Assembly (NCBI RefSeq): GCF_002163675.1
Contig: NZ_CP019334.1
Location: 2,275,501 to 2,339,500 of the forward strand
DNA: 64,000 nt
From: Polaribacter sp. SA4-12
GTDB lineage: Bacteria; Bacteroidota; Bacteroidia; Flavobacteriales; Flavobacteriaceae
Reading direction: 5' to 3'
The first letter of the stretch is position 1. Each line of letters begins with the position of its first letter. Under the pieces are notes generated by a model. The model made no database searches and was not told the origin of the DNA. It worked only from the letters and a program-made list of their open reading frames with translations. Of the stretch, positions 16,799-25,634 are shown in pieces. Both the position numbers and the translations under genes were made by a program.

Positions 16799-17443
16799 GT
16801 GAATTATGATGATTTAATTGTAAATACAGGGTATCTTTTTTTAATAGTAAATACTTTATTATTTATTCTAAGCTATAATAGTAAAGAAAAAGAATTTAAA
16901 TACTTTATAATGTATTTAATTTTATGTTCTATTATTCAACTCTATTCTAGTTACTTGTATAACTCAGGAACAAACAACCTTTATTTAAGTCATTATTTTT
17001 TTACAGGTCAGTTTATTTTTTTAAATCTATTTTTTTTACAAATATTTCATTTAAAAAAATTAAAAAAAATAATTTTATTTACAACTGTTACATTACCTCT
17101 CTGTTTTATCATTTACTTTTATAATTACGATAAAGCTTATAGAAAATGGAGTCAATTAGAAATTGCTTTAACCTCTATTCCTTTATTAATTTATAGCTTT
17201 TATTTTTTTATAAAAAAAATAGACGACAATAAAGATAAAAAGTATATTTATTTTAATTCAGGGTTCTTTGTTTATACACTTTGTAGTACACTTTTATTTA
17301 TCTTAGGTAACATAGGTCGTAGAGAAGTTAAACAATTTGTATGGGATATCAACCAATTTCTTTACTTAATATTTCAATTCTTAATTTTTATAGAATGGTA
17401 TAAGAACTTTAGAAAACCTATACTTTTAAAAAAGAGATCATAA
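16799..17443 (+). CDS. Multi-pass membrane protein, cassette copy 2 (GTG start)
   Basis: The 214-residue membrane protein is paralogous to that at 15649: six to seven hydrophobic helices, FFTGQFIFLNLFFL, TSIPLLIYSFYFF, IYFNSGFFVYTLCSTLLFI and the C-terminal LIFIEWYKNFRK. It starts with GTG directly after the TAG of the soluble partner. The helical arrangement resembles the membrane part of 7TM sensor kinases without a kinase domain; a single-TM histidine kinase gene follows 140 bp later. A role as a membrane sensor module is inference. Confidence 0.75.
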   Translation: MNYDDLIVNTGYLFLIVNTLLFILSYNSKEKEFKYFIMYLILCSIIQLYSSYLYNSGTNNLYLSHYFFTGQFIFLNLFFLQIFHLKKLKKIILFTTVTLPLCFIIYFYNYDKAYRKWSQLEIALTSIPLLIYSFYFFIKKIDDNKDKKYIYFNSGFFVYTLCSTLLFILGNIGRREVKQFVWDINQFLYLIFQFLIFIEWYKNFRKPILLKKRS

Positions 17444-17493
17444 ATCAAGGGTTTATACTAAAAATAGAAAACCACGTATAAACCCCTGATTTT
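17442..17493 (+). terminator. Terminator-like hairpin after the membrane gene
   Basis: A long stem, AAATCA-A-GGGTTTATAC with GTATAAACCC-C-TGATTT, has one mismatch and ends in TTT. It begins inside the stop codon and separates the cassettes from the kinase gene. Confidence 0.6.
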
Positions 17494-17553
17494 CATCTAA
17501 CCCAACAAACACAACAGATAAACTGCTATATTTACGATAACAATATTTTTCCG

Positions 17554-17561
17554 TAAATTTG
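17554..17561 (+). promoter_or_regulatory. -7 promoter element of the kinase-regulator pair
   Basis: TAAATTTG is a perfect -7 match and lies 22 bp before the ATG of the kinase gene, giving a leader of about 17 nt. I see no clear -33 motif. Confidence 0.6.
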
Positions 17562-17583
17562 TTTTGACTTTTCAAAACCCCTT

Positions 17584-18375
17584 ATGGAAAAATTCCTTAC
17601 CCAAGAAGACCAAGTGATTGCTATCGTTTTAATAAGTGTTTTGTTACTCCTAATTATGGGAATTTCTTTACTATTATTTTTCTTTTTCTCAAGAAAAAAA
17701 ATAGTGGAAAAAGAACTTGAGAAAAAAAATCTCGAAATAACGCATCAAAAAGAAATTATACAATCTATCATTATTACACAAGAAGAAGAACGTAAACGTA
17801 TTGCACAAGATTTACATGATGATATTAGCTCTAAACTAAATGTAATTAACCTAAATGCAAATCTTTTAAAAGATGGAAATTTAACCCCAGAAGAATATAG
17901 TATTGTTAATAACGGTATTTTAGAAGCCACGGATAAAACTTTAGAAAGTGCTCGTAAAATTGCACACAATCTATTACCACCAATATTAGAAGAGTTTGGC
18001 TTTAAAGATGCAGTAGAAGAATTAGCAGATTCTTTTAACAATAGCAGAAAAATTAATATAGACTACACCATAAACTACCCAAAGAAACATTTAATTCCGC
18101 AAAACGAATTACACCTATTTAGAATTACGCAAGAGTTAATTAACAACTCCGTAAGACATGGTAAGGCAAATAATAGTTCTATAGATATAGCATATAAAAA
18201 CAAGAAATTAGTTTTCAGTTATAAAGATAATGGTATTGGTTTTAATGCTGATAGTATGGACAGTAAAAAAGGACTTGGTATGAAAAACATAGAAAGTAGA
18301 GTTTCTTTATTAAACGGAAAATATAGTATTGGAAGTGAAATAGGTAATGGCTTTAAAATTTTAATTGTAATATAA
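17584..18375 (+). CDS. NarX/LytS-type sensor histidine kinase (HisKA_3)
   Basis: This 263-residue kinase has one transmembrane helix (about 12-36), a short coiled coil (about 38-60), the HisKA_3 phosphoacceptor segment EEERKRIAQDLHDDISS with the conserved His, and a HATPase domain (ELINNSVRHGK, YKDNGIGFNA, GLGMKNIESRV). It has no extracytoplasmic sensor domain, so it probably receives its signal from another membrane protein or from the cytoplasm. It forms an operon with the LuxR-type regulator 12 bp downstream and lies next to the membrane-protein cassettes. Confidence 0.9.
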   Translation: MEKFLTQEDQVIAIVLISVLLLLIMGISLLLFFFFSRKKIVEKELEKKNLEITHQKEIIQSIIITQEEERKRIAQDLHDDISSKLNVINLNANLLKDGNLTPEEYSIVNNGILEATDKTLESARKIAHNLLPPILEEFGFKDAVEELADSFNNSRKINIDYTINYPKKHLIPQNELHLFRITQELINNSVRHGKANNSSIDIAYKNKKLVFSYKDNGIGFNADSMDSKKGLGMKNIESRVSLLNGKYSIGSEIGNGFKILIVI

Positions 18376-18387
18376 AAACCCCGAATT

Positions 18388-19068
18388 ATGAAAAAAATTA
18401 ATATCGTAATTGCCGATGACGAGCAGCTTTTTAGAAGCGGAATTCGTTTTTTATTAGAAAGAGAACCTAATTTTAATATTTCTTTTGAAGCAGAAAACGG
18501 TAAAAAATTAGTAGATTTTATAAGAACTACAGAAGAGTTTCCAGATATTATTTTGATGGATTTAAAAATGCCAGAAATGAATGGTGTTGAAGCTACTAAA
18601 GTTATTCATAAAACACACCCAGACATAAAAATAATTGCATTAACAAGTTTTGATGGTAAATCTTTTATTACCAATATGATCGATGTTGGCGCTTCTTCTT
18701 ACCTTCTTAAAAACACGAGTCCAAAAATGGTAGTTCATACAATTAATGAAGTGTATGATAAGGGTTTTTATTATGATGAAAAAGTATTGACAATTATACA
18801 TGAAAATATTATATCATCTAGTGGAAAACGTATAAAAAGCGATTTAGATAAAAAACTACTCTCTAAAAGAGAAATAGATGTTTTAGAATTGATTTGTGCT
18901 CAAAAGACCACTGCAGAAATTGCAGAAAAACTCTTTATAAGTCCAAGAACGGTAGAAGGTCATAGAAACAACCTTCTTTTAAAAACACAATCTAAAAATG
19001 TTGCAGGTTTGGTTATTTATGGAATTCAGAAAAAATTAATAGAAATCACTCCAGATTTTAACTTATAA
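18388..19068 (+). CDS. NarL/FixJ-type response regulator with LuxR helix-turn-helix
   Basis: The 226-residue protein has an N-terminal receiver (about 4-125) with the acidic pair DD, phospho-acceptor Asp in PDIILMDLKMPEMNG, Thr in IIALTS and Lys in SYLLKNTS, then a C-terminal LuxR DNA-binding domain (about 155-218, LSKREIDVLELI, ISPRTVEGHRNNL). It is the cognate partner of the kinase 12 bp upstream. The duplicated cassette leaders are plausible targets, but nothing in the sequence proves it. Confidence 0.92.
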   Translation: MKKINIVIADDEQLFRSGIRFLLEREPNFNISFEAENGKKLVDFIRTTEEFPDIILMDLKMPEMNGVEATKVIHKTHPDIKIIALTSFDGKSFITNMIDVGASSYLLKNTSPKMVVHTINEVYDKGFYYDEKVLTIIHENIISSSGKRIKSDLDKKLLSKREIDVLELICAQKTTAEIAEKLFISPRTVEGHRNNLLLKTQSKNVAGLVIYGIQKKLIEITPDFNL

Positions 19069-19091
19069 TCCTTGTTAAATCACATTTTAGA

Positions 19092-19135
19092 GTATAAATA
19101 CTTATTTTTTAAGTATTTATACCCCTTTTTTTTTT
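19092..19135 (+). terminator. Rho-independent terminator
   Basis: The perfect 12-bp stem GTATAAATACTT/AAGTATTTATAC is followed by CCCC and ten T, 23 bp after the regulator stop. Confidence 0.85.
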
Positions 19136-19211
19136 CAGTAACAAGCTCTCTAAACTCCCTTGAAAGTTAGGTCTACATTTGGATTATGTTTAACCAATAA
19201 AAATTTATATT

Positions 19212-19802
19212 ATGGATCCAATGATGGCATCAATTATGTTATTCGCAGGAAATTTTGCTCCTAGAGGGTGGGCCTTTTGCGACGGTCAATTATTACCAAT
19301 TAGTCAATATTCAGCTTTATTTTCCTTGTTAGGAACAACTTATGGCGGAGATGGAAGAACTACTTTCGGTTTACCAGATTTACGCGGTAGAGCTCCAATA
19401 GGCCCTAGAAATGGACCTGGATTAAGTGACTATAGATTGGGACAAAAAGGAGGTGCAGAGCATATTACTTTAAATCAAACTCAAATGCCTAGTCATACAC
19501 ATGCCGCTTCTGCAGCAGATGTAACAGTAGAAATAAAAGCTAGTTCTGCTGAAGCTGATTTGCATACTCCAGCAGCGGGATCTTTTTTGGCAGCAGGAAA
19601 TGAAGTTAACGGTAGAGGAACAGACCCTATACAAATGTATAATTCTTCTACTCCAGATATTACTTTAGGCGGAGGTTCAACAACTTCTAGTAATGTAACA
19701 ATTGGTAATACTGGAGGTAATTTATCTCATGAAAACAGACAACCTTTTATTGCAATTAATTATATTATTGCTATGCAAGGTATTTTCCCTTCAAGAAGTT
19801 AA
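19212..19802 (+). CDS. Phage tail-collar (microcystin-dependent-protein-like) protein
   Basis: The 196-residue protein has the tail-collar signature at its N-terminus (LFAGNFAPRGWAFCDGQLLP, LFSLLGTTYGGDGRTTFGLP, DLRGRAPIG) and the conserved end NRQPFIAINYIIAMQG. Family members act in phage tails and phage-like structures; many free-standing bacterial copies have unknown roles. It has no signal peptide and no other phage gene is near, so this is a stand-alone copy rather than prophage. A terminator follows, so it is monocistronic. Confidence 0.88.
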   Translation: MDPMMASIMLFAGNFAPRGWAFCDGQLLPISQYSALFSLLGTTYGGDGRTTFGLPDLRGRAPIGPRNGPGLSDYRLGQKGGAEHITLNQTQMPSHTHAASAADVTVEIKASSAEADLHTPAAGSFLAAGNEVNGRGTDPIQMYNSSTPDITLGGGSTTSSNVTIGNTGGNLSHENRQPFIAINYIIAMQGIFPSRS

Positions 19803-19825
19803 TCTTCTTAAAAAATTATTATAAT

Positions 19826-19853
19826 AAAGTCAGATTTAAAAATCTGACTTTTT
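19826..19853 (+). terminator. Rho-independent terminator
   Basis: The stem AAAGTCAGATTT/AAATCTGACTTT with a very short loop runs into TTT, about 24 bp after the tail-collar stop. Confidence 0.8.
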
Positions 19854-19981
19854 GGTTTAATAACTATAAACTTTGTGTAGGAAAAATTATTAAAACACTT
19901 CTTTAAAAAAACAGGTATTTATACTTGTTTTTTTTAGCTTTTTTAAAATTAAATTTGAAATCTAATATTAAGTCTCAAATT

Positions 19982-22900
19982 ATGAAAAAAACAATACTTT
20001 ATTTAATTGCTTTTTGTAGCTTTTTTTTAACAGAAATTTCTTTTGCACAAACAACAGAAGTCTTTGAAGATGAAACAGAAGGAGCAACTTCTTTTACTCA
20101 TAGTGGACAAACATTTAACATAACCTCTACTGTTGCTGCAGAAACATATGATATTGAAAGTTTTGGTGGAGCCGGTTGGAGTGGTACTGCTGCTGATAAT
20201 CAATTTATTGATAATTCATTTACTGGAGACAATACAAATAATGGAACTAATTTTACCATAAAAACGAACAACTCAAATAATTTTACTGTAAAAGAACTAT
20301 ACCTATTTTGTTCTACGAAATCATTAGCTGCACATAGTGGTACCTTAACAATAACTGGTAAATTAAACGGTAATGCTACAGCAGTATTTACAATTACTAA
20401 AAATTCAGGTTTTGCAAATCCAGCTACTTTTTCGCCAAATAATGGTTACACTCATATTAATTTTTCTACTGAAGGTGGAGGTGACAATTCTAATAAGGTT
20501 ATTGATGAATTAGTTTTTTCAAGTACAAGTAACTTAGATTACTTGGGCTTAGATGCTTTTAAATGGGAGGCAGCTGCTTCTAATACGACTCCAGTAATAG
20601 GGGGTACATCAGCTGGTCAAGCTGTAAATGATAATAGTACAATATCTCCTTTTTCTGCCATAACAACATCAGATGCAGATGGAGATAATTTAACTGCTAC
20701 CATTGCTTTAAACAGTTATGCAAATGGTGTGCTTACTGGTGCTTCATCAGGTTCTGGGCCCTATGCAATTACTAGTCGTACTCCAGCAGCAATGCAAACG
20801 GCATTACAAGCTTTAGTTTTTAACCCAACAGACAATAGATCAGCTACCACAGAAACTACAACTTTTACTATTGTTGTAAATGATGGTACTGTAGATGCTA
20901 CAAATAATGCTACTACTGTTATTTCAAATGCAGTTGCACCAACAGTTACTTCAATAAATTCTTCAACAGCAAATGGTACCTATAAAACAGGAGATAATAT
21001 AATAATTACGGCTACATTTTCTGAAAACATAACTGTTACTGGAACCCCAACAATTACTTTAGAAACGGGTACAACAGATAGAACTGTAAATTATAATGGA
21101 ACTGGTAGTGGAACAAATACACTTCAATTTACCTATACTGTTCAAGCTGATGACATTAGTGCAGATTTAGATTATGTTGCAACAAACTCATTAACAGCAG
21201 GAACAAGTATAAGAGATTCTGGTAATAAAGATGCAACATTGACTTTACCAACTCCAGGAGCAGCAAACTCTTTAGGTGCTAATAAAGCTTTAGTTATTGA
21301 TGGAGTAATTCCTACTTTAAGTAGTTCTTCTCCTTCAGATAATGCTACTAATGTTGTTATTAGTAATAACATAGAATTAACTTTTTCTGAAAACATCAGC
21401 AAAGGAACTAGTGGAAATATTATTATCAAAAAAACATCTGATAACAGTATTGTAGAAACTATTGCAGTTACCTCTGGTTCTGTTTCAATAACAACAACTA
21501 AAGCTACAATTAATCCTTCATCAGACTTAAATTTAAATACTGAATACTATGTTCAAATAGATAATACTGCTTTTAAAGATGCTGCAAACAATAACTATGC
21601 AGGTATTTTAAACACAACAGATTTAAGTTTTACAACAGAAGCTAACCAAACCAATAGTTACACTGTTGCATCTGGCAATTGGTCAGTAACAAGTAACTGG
21701 TCTTTAGGCAGATTACCAATAAGTACAGACAATGTTAATATAGGTACCAACACTATTAATTTAGACATAAGCAATGTTACTGTTAACGATTTAAGTATTA
21801 GCATAGGTGGAGCTTTCAATATACTAGGTGGTAGATCTATTACAATTAATGGTGATTTGAACCAAAATGGAACGCTAAATATATTATCAAATGCTTCTAC
21901 TAATGGTTCTTTAATTGTTAAAGGAAATCATACAGGGATTAGTAATGTTGATTATCACAGATATTTATCTACAAACTGGCATTTAATTTCTGCTCCAATT
22001 TCAGGTAAGAACATTAGTAATTTCTCAGGAAATGTTAATACTAGCGGAAATAATTACGGGGTTGCTCCTTATGTAAATAACGTTGTAAGTGCTTTTCGTT
22101 GGAACTATTACACAGGTGCAACAGGTGCAGGAACAGGTGTAAACCCATTAACCACTGCCGGAACCTTTACTGCTGGTAAAGGTTATTCAATACAAAAAAG
22201 TACTGGAGGTACTTTAAATTTCTCAGGAGCTTTAAATACTACTGATAAAACTTTCCCTATTACTGATGGTGGAGATAACCCAGCAGGAAATAGATGGAAT
22301 TTAGTAGGTAACCCATATACAGCATTTTTAAATGGTAGTAATGCTGCCGATGCAACGAATAACTTTTTGAAAGTAAATTTTGATGCTGGAAACCTTGATC
22401 CGTCAAGAGCTGGTTTATATTTATGGGATGGGACAGCTTATGTAGAAAAATCTGTAGATGATGCAGCTTTCTATATTGCTCCAGGTCAAGGGTTCTTTGT
22501 TCATGCTCCTGATGCAGGTGGAACTTCTGTTAGTTTTACTGAAGATATGGAAACTCACCAAACTGGAAACATTTTTCTAAGAAGCGGTACAAGTTATCCA
22601 GAAATTATTTTACAACTTACTGATGGAACTAAAAACTCATCAACAAAAATTAGATATATAGAAAACAAAACTACTGGTTTAGATCCTGGTTCTGATGTAG
22701 GTACGTTTACGGGAGTGAGTTCTAGTTTTAATGTTTTTACACATTTGCTAAGTAATAGTGATGGTACAGATTTTGCCATACAAGCTTTACCAAATTCTGA
22801 TTATGAAAACATGATAATTCCTGTTGGGATAAATGCTGAAATTGGCAAAGAAGTTACATTCTCGTTAAATGCATCTAACTTTTCATCAGTTTTAAAAATC

Positions 22901-23284
22901 TTTTTAGAAGATAGGTTAACAAATACCTTTACACGTTTAGATGAAGCAAACAGTTCTTATAAAGTTACTTTAACAGAAGCTTTAAACGGAATTGGTCGTT
23001 TTTACATGCATACAACCAACAGTGCACTTAGTGTTGATACAAACGTAGCTTTAGAAAATATAAGCATCTATAAACTTGACAATGCTACATTAAGAATTGC
23101 TGGTTTATCTAAAAATGATGTTTCTTTTAAATTATTTACACTTCTAGGAAAAGAAGTTTTAAAATCTTCTTTTACATCTAATGGAGTAAAAGATATTTCT
23201 TTACCAAAATTAGCCAGAGGAGTTTATCTTGTTCAGTTAGAAACTGAAAATGGTAAATTGAACAAGAAAATAATTTTAGAATAA
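19982..23284 (+). CDS. Large multidomain secreted protein with T9SS type A sorting domain
   Basis: The 1100-residue protein has a signal peptide (ending ISFAQ), an N-terminal beta-sandwich (about 25-195), a cadherin/Ig-like segment with DADGDNL (about 205-320), a Bacterial Ig-like module (VTSINSSTANGTYKTGDNII), a Big_5/SbsA-like module (SSSPSDNATNVVISNNIEL), and a region with repeated NWxLI/NPY motifs. It ends in a type IX secretion signal (FKLFTLLGKEVL, GVYLVQLETENGKLNKKIIL). It is probably exported by the T9SS and held at the surface or released. Start 19982 is chosen because the upstream residues do not form a signal peptide. Confidence 0.9.
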   Translation: MKKTILYLIAFCSFFLTEISFAQTTEVFEDETEGATSFTHSGQTFNITSTVAAETYDIESFGGAGWSGTAADNQFIDNSFTGDNTNNGTNFTIKTNNSNNFTVKELYLFCSTKSLAAHSGTLTITGKLNGNATAVFTITKNSGFANPATFSPNNGYTHINFSTEGGGDNSNKVIDELVFSSTSNLDYLGLDAFKWEAAASNTTPVIGGTSAGQAVNDNSTISPFSAITTSDADGDNLTATIALNSYANGVLTGASSGSGPYAITSRTPAAMQTALQALVFNPTDNRSATTETTTFTIVVNDGTVDATNNATTVISNAVAPTVTSINSSTANGTYKTGDNIIITATFSENITVTGTPTITLETGTTDRTVNYNGTGSGTNTLQFTYTVQADDISADLDYVATNSLTAGTSIRDSGNKDATLTLPTPGAANSLGANKALVIDGVIPTLSSSSPSDNATNVVISNNIELTFSENISKGTSGNIIIKKTSDNSIVETIAVTSGSVSITTTKATINPSSDLNLNTEYYVQIDNTAFKDAANNNYAGILNTTDLSFTTEANQTNSYTVASGNWSVTSNWSLGRLPISTDNVNIGTNTINLDISNVTVNDLSISIGGAFNILGGRSITINGDLNQNGTLNILSNASTNGSLIVKGNHTGISNVDYHRYLSTNWHLISAPISGKNISNFSGNVNTSGNNYGVAPYVNNVVSAFRWNYYTGATGAGTGVNPLTTAGTFTAGKGYSIQKSTGGTLNFSGALNTTDKTFPITDGGDNPAGNRWNLVGNPYTAFLNGSNAADATNNFLKVNFDAGNLDPSRAGLYLWDGTAYVEKSVDDAAFYIAPGQGFFVHAPDAGGTSVSFTEDMETHQTGNIFLRSGTSYPEIILQLTDGTKNSSTKIRYIENKTTGLDPGSDVGTFTGVSSSFNVFTHLLSNSDGTDFAIQALPNSDYENMIIPVGINAEIGKEVTFSLNASNFSSVLKIFLEDRLTNTFTRLDEANSSYKVTLTEALNGIGRFYMHTTNSALSVDTNVALENISIYKLDNATLRIAGLSKNDVSFKLFTLLGKEVLKSSFTSNGVKDISLPKLARGVYLVQLETENGKLNKKIILE

Positions 23285-23311
23285 TAACGATAATTTTAAA
23301 GACAAAACATC

Positions 23312-23488
23312 ATGAAAAACACAGAAAAAACTCAAGATATTGCTCAAGAAATTACTCGTAAAGAAGCAATTAAAAAAATAGGAAATTATGGTAAATATGC
23401 TGCGTTAACAGCTTTAGGAACTTATCTGATTTTAAACCCACAGAAAGCACAAGCTTCAAGTCCTGAAGCACCAGGTGCTGGGTTCTAA
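23312..23488 (+). CDS. 58-residue peptide gene downstream of the T9SS protein
   Basis: The frame encodes MKNTEKTQDIAQEITRKEAI, KKIGNYGKYAALTALGTYLI and LNPQKAQASSPEAPGAGF. The middle is a hydrophobic helix preceded by a basic stretch with RKEAIKKIG, reminiscent of, but not equal to, a Tat-like signal; the end is small and Pro/Gly-rich. It begins 27 bp after the stop of the T9SS protein and is followed by a terminator, so it is probably co-transcribed. Function unknown; it may be a small exported or membrane-anchored partner. Confidence 0.65.
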   Translation: MKNTEKTQDIAQEITRKEAIKKIGNYGKYAALTALGTYLILNPQKAQASSPEAPGAGF

Positions 23489-23493
23489 TAAAA

Positions 23494-23521
23494 AGCATTA
23501 CAGTTGGGGGATTGTAATGCT
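23494..23521 (+). other. Stable hairpin after the 58-residue peptide gene
   Basis: AGCATTACA and TTGTAATGCT form a 9-bp stem around a G-rich loop (GTTGGGGGA). No T tract follows, so it is not a terminator itself; a true terminator lies 7 bp further on. It may stabilise the 3' end or bind a factor. Confidence 0.55.
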
Positions 23522-23527
23522 AATTAT

Positions 23528-23558
23528 AAAAAGGTTGTCAAATTTGGCAACCTTTTTT
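23528..23558. terminator. Bidirectional terminator
   Basis: AAAAGGTTG and CAACCTTTT pair, and the inner bases CAAATTTG extend the stem. It separates the convergent peptide gene and DUF4230 gene. Confidence 0.85.
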
Positions 23559-23566
23559 ATTTTAAA

Positions 23567-24172
23567 CTACTTTTTAAAATCCTGAAAACTGTTTATAAAA
23601 CCCGAACTTGTATTGTCTACAACTTGCCAATTATAAATAGATGAAAGTTGATAAATTTTAGATAATTCTTCAAACAATCTTGTTTTTGCTTTCTCTTTTA
23701 AATCCGTTACTTCAATTGTTTGTTTAATCTTCTCAATACTTTTTTGGTTAATTTTATTCAATTCTTCTTTAGAAAAAACATTAAACTGACTTTGTTGTAA
23801 ATCGAAATATTTAACATCAGGAGAAATAATAACTTCTTGAGTTGGTATTTTATTGATAATGATTTTCTTACCCACAGAATCTATCTGAATTTCTAGTTTT
23901 GATAAATCATAACCAACCTCAACATCGGCATTAACTGTAATTATTGCTTTTTTATCAAACGATACATAATCGTAAAAATATTTTTTAGAATCTGTGTAAT
24001 TGTAAACTTCAGAGAAAGTACCTTTAGAAACAACCAGTTTACTTAAGTTTTTAATGGAATTTACAACTACTTGTATTTCTTCCTTTTTATGATCTTTCTC
24101 TTTTTTAACATACCAATATTTGGCAATAAAAAAACCAATTAAGAAAACAATAAGGTATTTTAGAAAGCGCAT
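23567..24172 (-). CDS. DUF4230 domain-containing membrane-anchored protein
   Basis: The 201-residue protein has an N-terminal membrane anchor (FLKYLIVFLIGFFIAKYWYV) followed by an exported alpha/beta domain that fits DUF4230 (LVVSKGTFSEVYNYTDSKKY near the start, VDLKEKAK-like helix VTDLKEKAKTRLFEELSKIY near the end). No enzymatic motif is visible. It is the last gene of the minus-strand run that includes lspA and ileS, 98 bp after lspA. Confidence 0.8.
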   Translation of the reverse strand: MRFLKYLIVFLIGFFIAKYWYVKKEKDHKKEEIQVVVNSIKNLSKLVVSKGTFSEVYNYTDSKKYFYDYVSFDKKAIITVNADVEVGYDLSKLEIQIDSVGKKIIINKIPTQEVIISPDVKYFDLQQSQFNVFSKEELNKINQKSIEKIKQTIEVTDLKEKAKTRLFEELSKIYQLSSIYNWQVVDNTSSGFINSFQDFKK

Positions 24173-24270
24173 TTTTTTTTAAGATTTAAACTGTTAGACC
24201 AAATAATTCTAGTTACAATTTCTCAAAAAAAACGAAATAGAAATCAATTTTAAAATTTGAAACTAGAAGA

Positions 24271-24888
24271 CTAAGCTTTAACTACTTCTTCTTCCTTTGG
24301 AAAAGCTTGTTTGCTAAAAATAAATAATAAAGCAACACCAATACTTATAAAAGCATCTGCAGGATTAAAAATATATTGAAAAAAAGTAAACTCTTCACCT
24401 CCCATAAAAGGAATCCATTCTGGTAAAACGCCTTCCCAAAAAGGGAAATATAACATATCTACTACTTTACCATGAAACAACTCACCATAAGGTTTGTCTG
24501 AAAAAAGTGTTGCAACTTTATGATTTGAACTATCAAAAATAACTCCATAAATAACAGAATCTATGATATTACCAACTGCACCAGAAAAAATGAATGCAAT
24601 AGCAATAATTACTGCATTGTGTACTTTTCTTTTAATGTTTTGTGCTAACCAATAGATAATACCAGTTACAGCAACCAATCTAAAAAGCGTTAGAAAAAGT
24701 TTACCTGCTCTACCACCAAACTCAAAACCCATTGCCATTCCATTATTTTCTACAAAATGAATTTTAAACCAATTAAAAACCTCTACTTCTTCATTTAGAA
24801 TAAAGTGTGTTTTTACGTAAATTTTAATTACTTGATCTAAAATAATTGCAATTAGAATAGTAGCAATTGCAAGGTTCTTTTTTGACAT
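24271..24888 (-). CDS. lspA: Lipoprotein signal peptidase (signal peptidase II)
   Basis: LspA cleaves prolipoprotein signal peptides in the inner membrane. The 205-residue protein has four hydrophobic helices, the LDQVIKIYVK helix, FVENNGMAMG, and the two catalytic Asp motifs GAVGNIIDSVIYG and FNPADAFISIG. The family in Bacteroidota has a long insert between these two motifs, seen here as about 55 residues. Start 24888 (ATG, MSKKNLA) is preferred to a GTG 7 codons upstream. Confidence 0.95.
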   Translation of the reverse strand: MSKKNLAIATILIAIILDQVIKIYVKTHFILNEEVEVFNWFKIHFVENNGMAMGFEFGGRAGKLFLTLFRLVAVTGIIYWLAQNIKRKVHNAVIIAIAFIFSGAVGNIIDSVIYGVIFDSSNHKVATLFSDKPYGELFHGKVVDMLYFPFWEGVLPEWIPFMGGEEFTFFQYIFNPADAFISIGVALLFIFSKQAFPKEEEVVKA

Positions 24889-24931
24889 TTTTCTAGTATT
24901 TGTAGGCACAAAAATAACAATATTATTGTGT

Positions 24932-25576
24932 TTATTTAGTAGTTAAGAAAATATTAGCATTTAAAGAGTGTATACTTATTTCTTTCTCTAATTTTTCTTC
25001 CTTTTTTTGATCTAATTTTTCAACTAAAATACCGTTAATTTTAATTTTACCGGTTTTAGAAACCACATCAATTTTTCCGTTATTCAACTTCGCGTATAAG
25101 TTTCCTGTATACATTTTAACCTGTAAATTCGCATAAATTGTATGCAATTTTAAAATTCCGTTTTCAATAAAAATTTTTAAATCTCCTTTATAACTTTTAG
25201 ACTCAACGTTTATTTCATCCCCAAAAACTGCAATCACTTTATTTTTCGGTACTTTAATTATTGCACTTGCTCTATGCAATCTTTTGGTAATAAACTTTCT
25301 AAAAACCCTATCTTCTATTTTATTATCTGGTATTTCAAATTGAATCTTTACTAAATTAAACTCCTCTTTATAAAGAATATGCTGTTCTTCTATATTTTCT
25401 GCAAACAAAGTAATTTCAATAAAATTTGATGCTGAATTTTCTATGACAAAATCATCTAACCCAAGCGTAGAAATTTCTATTTCTTTTGATTGGGTTTCAA
25501 ATTTTTTAACAACTTTCTTTTGCGATAAAATTGCAGTAGAAATCAAACAGAATAAAATGATAAAACGTCTTTTCAT
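24932..25576 (-). CDS. Secreted beta-rich protein of unknown function
   Basis: The 214-residue protein has a signal peptide (MKRRFIILFCLISTAILSQ) and a mature part made of short repeating beta strands (IFIENGILKLHTIYANLQVK, MYTGNLYAKLNNGKIDVVS) like the single-stranded beta-helix of DUF4097-type putative adhesins. The assignment is by pattern only. It lies between the DksA-like gene (58 bp upstream) and lspA (43 bp downstream) and is probably co-transcribed. Confidence 0.6.
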   Translation of the reverse strand: MKRRFIILFCLISTAILSQKKVVKKFETQSKEIEISTLGLDDFVIENSASNFIEITLFAENIEEQHILYKEEFNLVKIQFEIPDNKIEDRVFRKFITKRLHRASAIIKVPKNKVIAVFGDEINVESKSYKGDLKIFIENGILKLHTIYANLQVKMYTGNLYAKLNNGKIDVVSKTGKIKINGILVEKLDQKKEEKLEKEISIHSLNANIFLTTK

Positions 25577-25634
25577 TGAACAAAAAAAGCTTCTTTACAG
25601 AAGCTTTTAGAATTTTATATTACAAATAAAAGGG

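Noticed and set aside
19906..19933. Hairpin AAACAGGTAT/ATACTTGTTT with a T tract before the T9SS gene, as a second terminator
   Set aside because: It could terminate transcription, but a better terminator already follows the tail-collar gene at 19826-19853, so I did not call it separately.
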